Notes: generated by a model not told the origin, from the sequence alone. A stretch of 64,000 bases of DNA from Amborella trichopoda (GCF_000471905.2 NW_006495813.1:70807-134806); one strand, 5' to 3'; positions 1 to 11,485 are shown, counted from the stretch's first letter. Numbers and translations: made by a program.

Positions 1-239
1 ATGGAGGCGTACACAACAAACAAGAAATATGTGTTCATATCTTTTCTTGATGCAATAAATTTCTGCTTTCGTTTTTTTTTTCTTTTTAAAGTCTAATGAA
101 CTCAAATGTTGCATTCGAACTGTCCAATTTTTAGAGGGAATAATCTAGATGTTTATTAACTCAAAATCTAAATTTGTTTCTTTGAAAATAATCAATTGGT
201 TATATTATATATAGATCCCGAAACTTGAAATCCAAAAAA

Positions 240-960
240 CAAGAGTTATTTACGTTTGGCTTTTAATAAGTTAGGAAAATAGGAGTTGCCCTCTTTATAC
301 CTCAAAATTACAATCAAGGTTGGTCAACGAGATTTTTTTTTTGTTTTAACAAAATTACCCCCTCTGTCCAAGGATGCCATCATGGGACTTTTTTTTTTTG
401 TTCAAAACTTAACTTGAGGTCCAAGGATTTCAATCTTGAACTAAAAATTAAGCTTTAAAAAAAAAAACGATTCGAGAATGCCATCCTTGAACTGCAACTT
501 TAAGTTTTGAAAAAAAGTTAAGGAAAATAAAAGCAGACTGGTTTTTTTTTTTCAAAATGCCGACAAGCGGTTTGGGGATACCATCCCTAGACCTTTTTTT
601 TTTTCCAAAACTTAAAGTTGCGGTCCGAGGATGGTATTCTCGAATCGAAACTTAAGCTTTGAAAAAGAAAAGACCGCCTTTTTATTCCAAAACTTAAAGT
701 TTCGGTCTGAAGATGACATTCTTGGACCTAAACTTAAGTGTTGAAAAAGAAAAGTGGTCTGAGAATTGCCATCTTCGGACTGCAACTTAAGTTATGACAA
801 AAAAAAAACGTTCCGAAGATGCCATCCTCGAATTGAGGGTAATTTTGTAAAAAAAAAAAAAAAATCGTGCTGACTGACTTTGATTGTAATTTTCAGGTAT
901 AAAGGGAGTAAATTGTATTTTTGGAACTTCTTTAAGGTCCACATGTAACTCAAAACAAAA
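240..960. mobile_element. Foldback (MITE-like) element with long inverted ends
   Basis: The left part (about 281-370: ...CTTTATACCTCAAAATTAC...) and the right part (about 815-930) are imperfect reverse complements over roughly 100 bp. The similarity weakens outward to about 240 and 960. The middle holds several degenerate ~60-bp units built on 'ccatcct..aact..aactta'. No coding frame is present. This layout fits a non-autonomous foldback DNA transposon. The superfamily is not assignable because no clear target duplication was found. Confidence 0.6.
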
Positions 961-1079
961 TAAAAAAATTCTTCGAAGTTGATGTTATCCTGGCGGAGTA
1001 AATGTATAATATGCTCCTGAGAGAGCATAGTATACACGCTCATTATTAAATTTTATTTATGGCATGAGGGCTAGCCACT

Positions 1080-3280
1080 AACTAATTGGGAGCCAGTGAA
1101 ATCATGTGTTACCAAGTCTTTCGTAAAATTAAAATGGGAGATGTGGAGTTTACTGAACTAGATAGTATTGAAATAAGTTTTAAGTAACTATTTCAATGAA
1201 GCTTTTATAGGGGAGAAAAGAAATAATTTTAGTCTTGAGAATGTCATATTCGATAGATTGTTTTAGAAGAGGGTTTTATGGTTGGAAAGACTTTTCAAAA
1301 TGGATGAGATAAAATGTGATGTCTTCTCCTTGGGGAGGGATAAAGCCCCGGGGCCATACGATTTTCCTTTAGCTTTATTTCAAACCTTGTTTCTAAAGGA
1401 GATTTTTTTTTACTAATGGATGAATTTTATATCATAGAGGAAAAATCTCGATAATAGTAAATTCTACCTTTATTGCTTTAATTCTCAAAATATATGTTAT
1501 AGAGAGTGTGAAGGATAAGGCCTATTAGCCTACTAGGGAGTGCCTATAAAATTGTTGCAAAGATTTTGGCAAATAGATTGAGAGAAGTATTGCATCTGGT
1601 TGTGAAAGGTCTTCATTTTGCTTTCTTCAAAGACAAAATTATGAACAATATCTTAATGGTACAAGAATGCATACACTCATGGTTGAAAAGAGCATAAACT
1701 AAGTCTTCTATGTAAAATAGATTTAGAAAATGCATATGACAAAGTGGATTGGCATGTTCTATATAAAATCTTAAGAAAGATAGGTTTTAGATCACGTTGA
1801 AGAGTGTGGATCCAAGGATATCTGAAGTCAACACGTTATATCTTAGTCATTGTCGCAAAGTGGTCGGAAAAGGAGATTAAACATTGTTCTGGTTTTGATT
1901 AGTGGATGGGAGACCTTGCTCTTTGAGATTTTTTTCCCTGAGATCTTATCCAAAGTCGACAATCCATTGGTCTCAGTGAAAGATCTCGGAAGGGCTAATT
2001 TTACTAACTCTTATTGGAATATTGAGGTTTCAGATTCTTTGTTTCATGAGTTTCAATTGCTTATGAATTTGTTGTATAATTTTTTCTATGTTCCCAATAA
2101 AGATGGTCGATTGGTGTGGGAACTCATAGCTTCAGGGGATTTTTCAATTAAGTCTCTCTATCTACTGCTGCATGAGGAGAATCACAGAGCAACTGATCAT
2201 AGTTTAGCAATAATATAGAATTTGCAGGTGCCGCTGAAGGTTCAATTATTTTTGTGGGTAGCTTTTAAAAAAAAAGCTGACTACTGTTGATAACCTTGGT
2301 AAGAGAGGTTCCATAATTGTCAATATTTGTAGGCTATGTTTGAGAGATAACGAAAATGTGCCATATTCTTTTACATTGTCGTTTTACTCTAAGTATGTAG
2401 GATTGGTGTAAAAAGTTGTTGAATCTAAATATCCTGATCTCACAATCTCACAAAGCTCAGATTTGATACTCTCTCAATGGTTGAATCCAGGTTTGTCGAA
2501 AATTGGCATCATGCTATGGAGAGCTTTATGGGTGAACACTATTTGGAATATTTGAAGAGAGAAATAGCCACTCAATGGATGAACTTAGGTTTGTCGAAAA
2601 TTGGCATCAATGCTATGGAAAGCTTTATGGGTGAGCACTATTTGGAATATTTGAAAGGAAAAATAGAAGAACATTTGAAGGGAGTCCAACACCTTAGCAA
2701 CAACTAAATGATTTTTAACAAACAATTATTGTAAATTGATTTGCTAAGCTTAATAATGATAAGAGAGACAGCTATTCGGATGCCTCATAAAAATTACTTA
2801 AAACTCAAGCTTGATGGAAGCTTGATTGGAAACCCGAGCTTAGGTTATGGTAATATCATTAAAAATTATTTGGGTAACTACAAATTCACCTACTTAGGAC
2901 CATTATTTGGGTAACTACAAATTCACCTACTGGGGACCATGTAGGCATATAACAATGAATGAAGCAGAGACAAGAGCTCTTTTAAAGCGTTTAAAGATAA
3001 TAAATAACGTCGAGGATCAAAGGATGATTGGAGATGATTCAGGCAATGTCATTGTTTGGGCAAAAGGAAAAATGAAACCACCTTAGAGATTATGCAGTAT
3101 TTTTGATAAAATATTTTTCATTTTAAGTAGTGGTTCTTTTGAGTTATTTCATTATTTTAGAGAGGCTAATATAAAAGTTGATGCGTTAGCAAAGGGTGGT
3201 ATGCACCAACATTAATTGGTAGTTACATCATTTGCTTCTTGAATCTCATTGTAATTGTAGTAGTAACTAATTTTAAAAAA
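1080..3280 (+). mobile_element. Degenerate L1-type LINE relic (RT, zf-RVT, RNase H)
   Basis: Broken plus-strand frames read as a plant L1 ORF2. A DKAPGP-like block lies near 1340, an RPISLLGSAYKIVAKILANR-like block at about 1528-1590, and a KIDLENAYDKVDWHVL-like block near 1720-1760. A zinc-binding reverse-transcriptase-associated region follows at about 2090-2440, then an RNase H start (KLDGSLIGNPS) near 2810, with remnants to about 3230. Many stops and frameshifts make it a dead copy. The endonuclease part and a poly(A) tail were not seen, so it is truncated. The longest open stretch is 1850-2218. Confidence 0.75.
2472..2670 (+). repeat. Tandem duplication (~99 bp x 2) inside the LINE relic
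   Basis: The segment containing 'ggtttgtcgaaaattggcat' occurs at 2490 and again at 2589, with matching flanks from 'ctcaatgg' through 'ctatttggaatatttgaa'. The second unit has a 1-bp insertion. It duplicates part of the LINE sequence after insertion. A smaller 35-40 bp duplication ('gggtaactacaaattcacct') lies at about 2870-2930. Confidence 0.8.
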
Positions 3281-3828
3281 ATGGCCTCCTAGCCCCCAAT
3301 AAATGGACAAATTTCTTCACTTATATTAAGCAATTAATAAAGAGAAAGTAAATAATAAAATTATGGGAGGATTATATAAATATCTGTTATATTTATTGTT
3401 ATTACGAAAATACCTTTAAGTTTTTGTTATTACATATAATTGCTCATTTTCAGTTTTTAAAAAACCCAAATTTTTAAAATATTTTATTTTTCAAAAACTG
3501 AAAATCATGGTTAATTTCCACTTACTTAACTTACTGGAAATTGAAACTGAGCTTTCGAGTTTTCAAAAACTTAGTTTTAATTTCTTAATGAAAATTAACT
3601 ATTTTCAGTTTTTCAAAAACTAAAAACATTAAATTTTCGATTTTTTAAAAAACCGAAAACTCAATTTAGACGGAATGGCCGGTCATCGTAATGGGTAACT
3701 GCGAACGGTTAATTGCGATCGGTTAATGTGTCCTAATCGGGTGTTCCAACAGGATGTTCGTTACAAGAATGGTTTGCATATCACCTATTTATATGAATTC
3801 GTTAACGTGCTGTTGAAGAATGTGTTCC

Positions 3829-3834
3829 TTTATT
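3829..3834 (-). terminator. Possible poly(A) signal of the AG-peptide gene
   Basis: The plus-strand TTTATT is AATAAA on the minus strand, about 165 bp downstream of the stop codon at 4000. The spacing fits a plant 3' UTR. The motif alone is common in AT-rich DNA. Confidence 0.35.
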
Positions 3835-3999
3835 CAATCGAATTATATACAAAACAAATGATGATAATGAAAGCCATATCTCCCTCCAAAGAAACCAAAA
3901 AATCAAAAAGAATCTGCAGACCCAAAACATCATCTTCCTCAAAACAATGAGAAACTCACTCATTCTTCAGAACCCCCAAAGTTGAAATATAACAAGACT

Positions 4000-4194
4000 C
4001 TAGTGAAAGAAAAGCGCCGCAAAAGAGAGGAGAGAAGCGCAAAGAATGACACCGAAGGCAGGAGTGAGAAAGGACGAAGCGCTCTCCATGGATGGAGACG
4101 GAGATGGGCTCTCCTGAGCAGCAACAGAGGAGGCCATGGCCACCACAAACAAAAGAAGAGACGCAACAAATGCCAACAACTTCTGAGAGGCCAT
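4000..4194 (-). CDS. Arabinogalactan (AG) peptide, GPI-anchored, 64 aa
   Basis: This is a 64-codon minus-strand frame from ATG at 4194 to TAG at 4000. Residues 1-26 form a signal peptide (MASQKLLAFVASLLLFVVAM... ending near SVAA/Q). The short mature part, about residues 27-41, carries the Ser-Pro repeats SPSPSPS expected to be hydroxylated and arabinogalactan-glycosylated. A small-residue site (ESASS) precedes a C-terminal hydrophobic tail (FLTPAFGVILCASLLSFAAL) typical of a GPI-anchor signal. Length and three-part layout match AG peptides, which act at the plasma membrane and cell wall. A TATA box lies about 105 bp upstream and a GA-rich leader between. No intron is needed. The overlapping frames on the other strand are shadows. 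Confidence 0.85.
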   Translation of the reverse strand: MASQKLLAFVASLLLFVVAMASSVAAQESPSPSPSMESASSFLTPAFGVILCASLLSFAALFFH

Positions 4195-4229
4195 TGCTAA
4201 AAATTAGGGTTTGGAGATCGAAAGCTTAT

Positions 4230-4270
4230 AGAGGGAGAGGGAGAGGGAGAGGGAGAGGGAGAGAGAGGAG
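4230..4270. repeat. (GAGGGA)n / GA-rich run in the 5' leader of the AG-peptide gene
   Basis: The plus strand reads repeated GAGGGA units, which is CT-rich on the transcribed strand. It sits between the TATA box and the ATG. CT-rich leaders are common in highly expressed plant genes, so a role in expression is possible but inferred. Confidence 0.7.
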
Positions 4271-4300
4271 GGGTAGATTTAGGATGCTGGGGTTGTGGGG

Positions 4301-4309
4301 TTTATATAG
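4301..4309 (-). promoter_or_regulatory. TATA box of the AG-peptide gene
   Basis: On the minus strand the sequence reads CTATATAAA. It lies about 105 bp upstream of the ATG at 4194, predicting transcription start near 4270 and a leader of about 75 nt. The position and good consensus support it. No start-site data are available. Confidence 0.6.
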
Positions 4310-4419
4310 GGGAGATAGGAGAGAGAGAGTGTAGGGTCCACCCAAACTTGGACAGGCTGTTAATTCGCCAACTCTTTTCTTGGTGGAAAGGCCGCGCGTA
4401 ACGTTTGGCACAGGTTTTT

Positions 4420-4490
4420 GGAAAAAAAAAAAAATTCTTTTTTTTTTCGACCTTTTCTTGAAGGATTTCATTCCCCCCCCCCCCCCCGCC
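4420..4490. repeat. Homopolymer cluster (A, T and C runs)
   Basis: Runs of about 13 A, 11 T and 15 C lie within 70 bp, upstream of the AG-peptide promoter. These are error-prone regions for assembly, and short frames predicted through them are not genes. Confidence 0.8.
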
Positions 4491-4669
4491 CGACAAGGAA
4501 AGAGGAAATTATTCTATTTTATGTTTTCGGAAGATAAATTTTTTTTCTTTATTTTGTTATTTCAGCAGTTGAGGCGATTTATGTAAAAAGGGAAGATATT
4601 TTCAAATTATATAGTACTTGGTTTTAGAGAGTTTAGTATTGATTGGTTAGATAATATATTTTTAGTAAT

Positions 4670-4890
4670 AGGTGAAAAAATGAGATAGAGTAAACTTAGG
4701 TAGGCTGATCATGTCCGTTAGGAGGTGCGAGTTAGTTTAAGTGAAAATATTGAAAAGGACAAGGGTAAGACCAAAAACAACGTGGTTAGAAGTAGTCTAA
4801 AAAGATATATGGACTTGGTCTTATTGAGGATATAACTTTTAATAGAACAGAACGAAGAACAAATATTCCTATAACATATCTTAATTAATT
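4670..4890 (+). mobile_element. RTE-type LINE 3' tail (truncated)
   Basis: Broken plus-strand frames resemble the C-terminal tail of plant RTE-clade LINE proteins (GEKMR...LR...HVR..., then KGKTKNNVVRSS-like and a final ..NRTERR.. block). The same tail is readable in better condition on the minus strand at 19160-19330. Only the last ~70 codons are present, typical of 5' truncation. Confidence 0.6.
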
Positions 4891-4894
4891 AAAA

Positions 4895-7005
4895 AATAAT
4901 TAAAATAAATTAATTGAAAAAATGGCTAAGATGATTTTAGGTAAAAGTTGCAAGTTAAGCGCGCATAATAAGCATATTGTACACTTATTATTTCGGGCAA
5001 AAGAGATTTTTTTATCCAAAATTTTGAGAGCCACTAAAACTCACTAGATGATTATATTCATAAGAACAAATTGAATTTTGAGTTTTCCAAAAATTAGATC
5101 TCATCATAAAAAAATCGGATGATTTATGTTCAATCTTTCAAGGCATTGTTTTCTTGGAGCCCGTAAGAATGCAATTTGGAATTTTTTCTCATCGATTTAG
5201 AAATTTTACTTATAAATATGGGTGAAAGATGTTATGTCCCCAGAATTGGGAGTCCCAATAGTACTCTTAGATAGGGTTTTGCCCGAGGGAGTAAATCGAA
5301 AGTACGGTCCCTCGGGAGCGTGAAACCTTTTGGCAATACTAAAAGTCTAAAACACATCTTTGTATTTCCTCTTTGGTTTCGTTTAAGGAATGATTGGGCT
5401 CTTTAGAGGGAATGGGGAGATTATTTTTGAATACGATACGGCTTTTGGTTTTTCATTAAAGAAATAGGATTCTAACTGTATATGCAGGTAAAGTTATACA
5501 AATAAACAAAATGATGGAAATGACAGACAAATGCATGGGTGGCTTACCTACCATAGCCTTTCTGTATGTATATTACTGCCAAATTGGATGTAAAAGTTGT
5601 GGCAAGCTTCTGCTTGTCAATCAATTGTTGACAAAATAAGAAAGCGCAGTTTGTGGGGTAACGTTTCTCCTTTTGATGTCGAGACTTTGGGGGCTTGGCT
5701 ATAGCCTGCCTAAAACAGGTGCAATCCTATATTAGGGAAAGTGTAAGATATGGTGATATATAGTGTGATGTGCTATGTTTTTCCTCATTTTCTCCAATTT
5801 TGTAGATCATTAAAAATATAAATTTTTTTTTACATTGGGGTTGAAAAGGTCAGGGTCGGTGCTGACCTAGGGCCTCTCGGTCTTGTCAAGGCCGGGTAGG
5901 TCCGGACTAGGGCTGAGCTAGGGCCAGGGCTGCCTAGCTTAGGCTTGGCCCTTTGCCACCCCACCTTGAGATACAACAAAGTTACCCCTTAGTCTTGTCT
6001 TAAGATATGGCAAAGTTGCAACTAGTGTATGTGAAGATGGCAAAGTTGCAACTAGTGTAAGTTACTGGAAATTAATAATGATTTTCGGCTTTTCAAAAAT
6101 AAAAAATATTAGATTTTTGGTTTTTCAAAAATAAAAATCCTGAAGTTTTTGGTTTTTGAAAACCGAAAACTTAGTTTCAACATGTTTTAGACAAAATGGC
6201 CAGTCACTGTAATGGGTTATTATGATCGGTTAAGTTGGTGTGTGTTAACTGGGCCTTCGTTATCATTTTGAATACTTCTCACCACTTATACTGCCATGTG
6301 ACTGTGGGCTTGAAGATTGGTTGGGTTGAAGTCTCAAGAACTTTTGGATTGTAAGTCAACACCAGAAGATATAGTTAATTCAATGAAACATCATGTACCT
6401 CTCCATGATGGTTTAAAGTAAAACTACTAAGGGAAAAAAAAGAAGAAAGAGAATGAGGATCTATGTATTAATGCCTTAAACCACATGGTAAAGCACATAT
6501 AAAATCAAATTTGCCTCAAATCTTTAGGAAAGAGTTTCATAATTGAATTAATTAGGCCAAGCTTTAGAATGAGATATCTTGTGAGAGAGAGAGGCACGAA
6601 AATGAAGAGAGAGGAGAGCCTGAAAATTTACAGAGACAAGAGAGAAACATAGGAAATGGAGGTAAATGGATGGCCTTATAGTTCGGTTTTTCAAAAACTA
6701 AATTCAGTATAATTTCGGTTTTAGAAAAATTAAAATTCGACATTTTTATCTTTTTTTTTTTAAAAATAGGCGTTATGGAGATAAACGTATATCAGTATAA
6801 TAATGAAAAATTATAAGTATTTTTGTAATAATGACACATATAACAGATATTACAGGAAAAAAATTTTGGTCAAGGAGGGTATAATCACTACATTTGTTTG
6901 GGCTCGAAATCTGAAAAAAAAAAATTTCTTAGGACTTTATAACACAACCCCAAGCATTTAAATTTCACATATGACAACTAGGAGTAATTGTAACACAACT
7001 CCAAA
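4895..7005. other. AT-rich intergenic stretch without a recognisable gene
   Basis: I see no supportable coding frame. It includes a GC-rich patch at about 5850-5960 (repeated 'agggc/gggcc' words, no foldback confirmed) and the repeat blocks described for 3360-6890. The rest is AT-rich with no motif I recognise. Confidence 0.5.
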
Positions 7006-7014
7006 ATTTTAAAA

Positions 7015-7238
7015 GGTTTATATTAGGGCGCTCATTTTGTAGAGTATTTTATAATTGTACTAAATGAATTTTGGACACTTATATACTATTGTTTTGTACA
7101 TGAAGCATTTATTTAATCATGGTTTTTTTTGACTTTAAGAGAGGTGTGATATCATCCATATTAAGTGTGATATCATCCACATAGAGTAAACTAGTGGAAT
7201 TTAAAATACTTTATAGTATAAGTGCTCTAACATAACCC
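7015..7238. mobile_element. MITE, same family as the element at 50485-50825
   Basis: The left end (GGTTTATATTAGGGCGCTC...) and the reverse complement of the right end (GGGTTATGTTAGAGCACTT) match each other. They also match the 341-bp element at 50485-50825, including internal 'ttggacac..tatac' and 'gatatcatcc' words. Flanks ATTTTAAAA (7006-7014) and ATTTTTAAA (7239-7247) could be a degraded 9-bp duplication. However, a longer direct repeat ('aaatttcacat.tgacaacta') also flanks the element, which makes the boundary uncertain. Confidence 0.6.
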
Positions 7239-7766
7239 ATTTTTAAATTTCACATCTGACAACTAGGGTGAGTTTGACCTTGTACTATCTAGAAATGATC
7301 TTATAGTATTCATTTCCTTTCATAAAGGGTTATCATGGGGCTAGGCTTTATGATAAAAGTGACATGACCTCCCATAAAGATGCTACTCGAGCACTAAGAA
7401 CCCCATGATAGAGACAAAATACACTTATAGTCCCTAATAAAGAAAATTTAGTCTCCACAAATTAAGCAAATCAAGAGATCATTGAATACTTAAAAATAAA
7501 TAGCCTCGATAATATGTTACGAGACTATTTTTAGTGCTTAAAATCCTTTTTTTTTTTTATCTAATCCATAATTGTTGATATCAAGATGATCATTTGATCA
7601 TGTAGGGATATTCTCTAAAAGTTATTAGGTGGTACAATAAGGCGCAAAGCTTACCTTAGAGTTCAAGAACCACTTGGGTGGACATTATTGATATCTATAG
7701 CGTTGGAAAATATGGTGGGTGAAGTGAGGTCAAAAGATGATACGATTTTGAAAAATTAGAAGTTCG

Positions 7767-7982
7767 AACTCTTTGTGTTTTCGGGCATGCAGGAGCATTA
7801 TCTCAAGACGATAATTACCTCCCTTCTATATTCTTTTTGATATGCACAAGAAGGGCAATTCATCCTTTGGATACAACTCTTTGTGTTTTTGGGCATGCAG
7901 GAGCATTATCTCATGACGATAATTACCTCCCTTCTATATTCTTTTTGATATGCACAAGAAGGGCAATTCATCCTTTGGATAC
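7767..7982. repeat. Tandem duplication, 108 bp x 2
   Basis: Units 7767-7874 and 7875-7982 are almost identical (they differ, for example, at 'ttttcggg' versus 'tttttggg' and 'caagacg' versus 'catgacg'). Neither contains a recognised domain. The few differences imply a fairly recent duplication. The 78-codon plus-strand frame through it is an unlikely gene. Confidence 0.9.
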
Positions 7983-8249
7983 AGGAAACCAGGAATGTCT
8001 CTTAGATGTTCTTAAGTTCTATGAACCCGAACTTGGAACTCACATATTAGACACAATAGTCTTAATAGTTTAAAGAGAGAAATAGTCAAAATCGAGTAGA
8101 GAGAGAGAGGTTATCCCATTGGTTTTGCTCTCTAAAATTGCAGCGAATGGTGTTTTGAGAGAGATGCGAATGGTTGAACAAAACTGTACGTCGTATGGCA
8201 AAAAGATCTTGTATTATAAAGCCACAAGGAAGCTGCACATTTAATGTAA

Positions 8250-8412
8250 TGGTGGTTATATGCACCACCAACAACTACAAGTTACATGCAGCCCCTTAAC
8301 TCACTTATAGTGGTGGCTACATACACCACCAATAGCTATAAATTACATGCTGCCCCTTAACTCACTTGTAGTGGTGGTCACATACACCACCAATAACTAT
8401 AAGTTACATACA
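8250..8412. repeat. 61-bp tandem repeat, 2.7 copies
   Basis: Units begin at 8250, 8311 and 8372 with 'tggtgg..acat.caccacca'. Spacing is exactly 61 bp twice, and the third unit is partial. It lies just outside the copia LTR that begins at 8435. Each unit has an internal TGGTGG...CCACCA inverted pair that could form a small hairpin. Confidence 0.9.
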
Positions 8413-8434
8413 CTTTAACTCTCTCGATGATTGT

Positions 8435-8883
8435 TGTTACAACCTCCTTTTGCCTCTATTTCATCAATGGCAAGATGACTATTGGATTTCCTATACGAGC
8501 TGGGCTCACAAAAAGATAACGAGCCACGAGCCTAACCCACACACGTGCTTGGGCGAAGGGTGTCTCATGCGAGCGTACGAAGTGCAAAGTGTACCATCAA
8601 GCACCCTTGTTGTGCCTATACCTTCACGCTCATACACGCATGAGCGTGTACGTGTCACATGCTTTGCATACTCCACATGTGTATCATCTCTCTCACCTTT
8701 ATACTAAAAGTATAATGCACGGGAATGCATGCTCTTAAATATAGAGCTCAATTTGCTCTATTTTCTTCATCGTGGGACTCAAACCCACAACTTTCTCTAT
8801 CTACAAATAGCTTAGGAAAAAACTATGGACATATTGTTGTTTTGAAATACACATAAGTATTTTACAAAACAAAAATACTAACA
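8435..8883 (-). repeat. Copia 3' LTR
   Basis: It aligns along its length with 13621-14046. Shared blocks include 'gggctcacaaaaagataac', 'gtgggactcaaacccacaac' and 'ttttacaaaacaaaaatac'. On the minus strand it starts TGTTAGTA and ends GGTTGTAACA, the usual short inverted LTR termini. Divergence is substantial, so the insertion is old. Confidence 0.8.
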
Positions 8884-9955
8884 TTTTTCTCCATTAATTC
8901 AAAATAACAAGAAAACTTGAACTTTCACTTAGAGTATACACTACAAAGTCCATCAAGTACCTTGGTAACGTATAACTTTAAACCAGGTTACTTATCTAAC
9001 AGACCGGTAGTATAATTCACAAACAATATTCAACTCTGATGTCTTTAGTTGCCAGCACGTTTTGAGCTTTGTGCTTATATCCTGATTTCATAAGCGCTTT
9101 AGAGACAAGTCTCATCTCATAGGAAGCGGCATCACTTTCACACTTAAATAAGTGTGTCTATCAAGAGTGTCCATATATTTAAAACACTCTGACTAATATA
9201 TAATCCATAGACAATATTAAGAGCATAGTTCATCCTACTAACATACATGCCATTACTAAACATATCAACCATATGGATTTTCTAAGAATGAGCGCTTACA
9301 AAAACTTTTCCATCTAGTGACCAAACTAATCATACGTATAATTTGTTTTTACCACATTGAACCTAGAATTTTGAGGTTACAAAAGACTAAGTTGAGTTCC
9401 CATTGTAGATGATTACTCAATGGGCTATAGCCCCATTCGTCTTGATATTTTATCAATGTCATCCCTTTATCAAAGGATCAACCAAATTTTCCTTTGATCA
9501 TATACATTCTACACTAATCACTCTATCCCTAATTAACATTTTGATGGAGTTATTCTTGCAATATATATAGATTTTCCATTATACACACCATTACAAGCTC
9601 TCGTTATAATAGCTTAATTATTACAATATATTGTTATTGTAGTGATTTGTTTTGATCATATGGGAATGTCATATAACAAGTTCTTTAACCATTCTGCTTC
9701 TTTACCTGTATAGTCTAGCAATAATTTCAGACTCCATAGTAGAGCATGAAATACACATTTGTTAATTTGACGTCACCCTATGATATTACACCACCCGCTA
9801 GTGTAAATATCCATCTGAATGTTGATAGTGAGTATTAGATATCTTTGTTCCAATTAGCATCAATATAACCTTCCAACACTCTGGGATAACCTACATATTT
9901 TATACCATAATTGATATTTCCTTTCAAGTATTTTAGTTCTTGAGATATACAATCT

Positions 9956-10179
9956 CAATGCTCTCTACTTGGGCAACTAGTATATCTACTAAGTTTGCCC
10001 ACCGCATATGCAATGTCAGGTCTCGTCTTAGTCATTGCATACATTAAATTACTAATTACCCTAGCATATTCAAGTTGTGATATACACCTTCCATCATTTT
10101 TTTTTAACTTAATATGAGGATCTATAAGAGTAGAGACTGCCTTACTATCAGTATGTTCAAATTTATTACAATTTTCCAA
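9956..10179 (-). pseudogene. Copia reverse transcriptase C-terminal fragment
   Basis: The minus-strand frame reads LEYARVISNLMYAMTKTRPD followed by IAYAVGKLSRYTSCP. This is the conserved block between RT and RNase H in Ty1/copia polyproteins, and RNase H-like text continues below 9956. It is a fragment of the element at 8435-14046 and not a host gene. Confidence 0.8.
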
Positions 10180-10883
10180 TATAGTGAGATTGAGTCAAGA
10201 TTAATTCTTTTTATTTTCTCACTATTTTGATATCAAGTATCACATTAGCCTCTCCTAAGTCCTTCATATCAAAGTTAGATGTGACGGTTCTTTTAGTTTC
10301 ATTTACAATTTCTAGATTTGTGCTAAAAATAAGCATGTCATCTACACAGAGACAAATTATGACGCATAAATAATTTAATTATTTTACTATGAATACAGTT
10401 ATCTATGAATTATTTTACTATGAATAATTTAATTATTTTACTATAGTAATATGATGCAACAACCTTAAAAAAACCATTTTATGGCCATTTGTTTGATCCA
10501 AATTTTGAAATATACACTATTTTAATTCTAATGAACAATCACAAAAAAAAAAAATTGAAAACACAACCTAGAAAGTAATTTTTTAGCCCAATTAACATAG
10601 GTCGTTCATTTTGGTAAAATGCTTAGATTTACGCCTTAGAATGATTTTTTTATTCCAATTTTCTTGGATGGCTTTCAGTATCATTAGATGAACAATGTTA
10701 AAGAAGAAAAAAAATGATTTTGAGTTTATAAAGGTTAAGATCCTGAAATTCACAAAATAAATGGTCTAGATTCATTTTTGGAGGGGACTCATTTTGACCA
10801 TATCTAGGGTTCAAATTGAATTTATTTTTTGAGGGGATTGATTATTGAGATGAAGAGAGTGTGTGTGCAGAATTTGGGGTCAT

Positions 10884-10903
10884 NNNNNNNNNNNNNNNNN
10901 NNN
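10884..10903. other. Assembly gap (20 N)
   Basis: A run of exactly 20 N directly precedes a (TA)n run at 10904-10937. A fixed 20-N run usually marks a gap of unknown size, so spacing inside the copia element here is unreliable. Confidence 0.95.
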
Positions 10904-10937
<34 letters not shown>

Positions 10938-10940
<3 letters not shown>

Positions 10941-11399
10941 AAAAGATGAGATTAGCCCACTAGTTCATTTGAACATATGAGCCCAAATCTGGGCCGATCC
11001 GACAATCATGGATGTCCGGTAGTGCTTGAATTTTATTTATCTTTCTATAGATCTAAATTACTTGAAATTTTAGGTGTGTGTTCTTCTCATCAATGTGCAC
11101 CTAATAAAAATATAAAAAAAATTATTCGCGAGAAGCAAAATGACCAAAATACCTCCCAAAACATTTCGGGGGTATTTTGATCAATTTATTTCTTGCAATT
11201 TTTTTTTGATATTTTTCAAAGATTCACCAGTTTTTTTATGAACACGCGCATAAAATTTTAAGTAATTTGAATTTGAAAAAAAAAACGCTAAAATTCAAAC
11301 ACTAACGGACATCCGTGATCGTCAAATAGGCTCAGATTCAATCTGGGACATTGGGCTCATATGTTCATATGAGCTAGTGAGCTAATCCCATATTTTCCC
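10938..11399. mobile_element. MITE nested in the copia element (462 bp, ~100-bp TIRs)
   Basis: The left end GGGAAAAGATGAGATTAGCC and the reverse complement of the right end GGGAAAATATGGGATTAGCT match. The inverted similarity continues for about 100 bp ('gaacatatgagccca', 'ggatgtccg'). Flanks ATATATATA and ATATATAGA match at 8 of 9 bases, but the left flank is a TA microsatellite, so the 9-bp duplication is only suggestive. No coding frame is present. GGG-starting ends with a 9-bp duplication would fit Mutator-type MITEs. Confidence 0.75.
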
Positions 11400-11402
11400 A
11401 TA

Positions 11403-11485
11403 TATAGATCTGTACCAAATTTAATGGTGTTCCTTTGGGGTCCTACACACATGAGTGTGGGAGGGTCTCATAGGATCATTACTTA
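11403..11485. mobile_element. Single arm of the MITE family seen at 52881-53079
   Basis: The text 'aatttaatggtg.tcctttgggg' through 'ggatcattac' matches the right arm of the 199-bp foldback at 52881-53079. No left arm is found upstream, where a MITE and the N gap intervene. The copy is therefore truncated or split. Confidence 0.65.

Larger units (their letters stand above)
3360..6890. repeat. Related repeat blocks in direct and inverted order around the AG-peptide gene
   Basis: Block A (about 3360-3430, 'atatctgttatat..attattac') reappears inverted at about 6780-6880. Block B (about 3525-3745, rich in 'tttttcaaaaact' and ending 'aatggccggtca') reappears in direct orientation at about 6060-6240 and in part inverted near 6680-6740. 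The A-B ... B-A order looks like the two ends of a DNA element or of two overlapping elements. The AG-peptide gene lies between them. No target duplication was established. Confidence 0.45.

Noticed and set aside
3982..4334. Plus-strand frames of 72-80 codons opposite the AG-peptide gene
   Set aside because: They are shadows of a well-supported minus-strand signal-peptide/GPI protein; the Arg/Gly-rich translation comes from the GA repeat.
4226..4496. Two overlapping minus-strand frames upstream of the AG-peptide gene
   Set aside because: They run through the promoter, the GA repeat and homopolymer runs and have no recognisable domain.
8765..8800. tRNA-like B-box words (reverse complement GGGTTTGAGTCCCAC) here and near 13940
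   Set aside because: They sit at equivalent places in the two copia LTRs and lack a cloverleaf, so they are LTR sequence.
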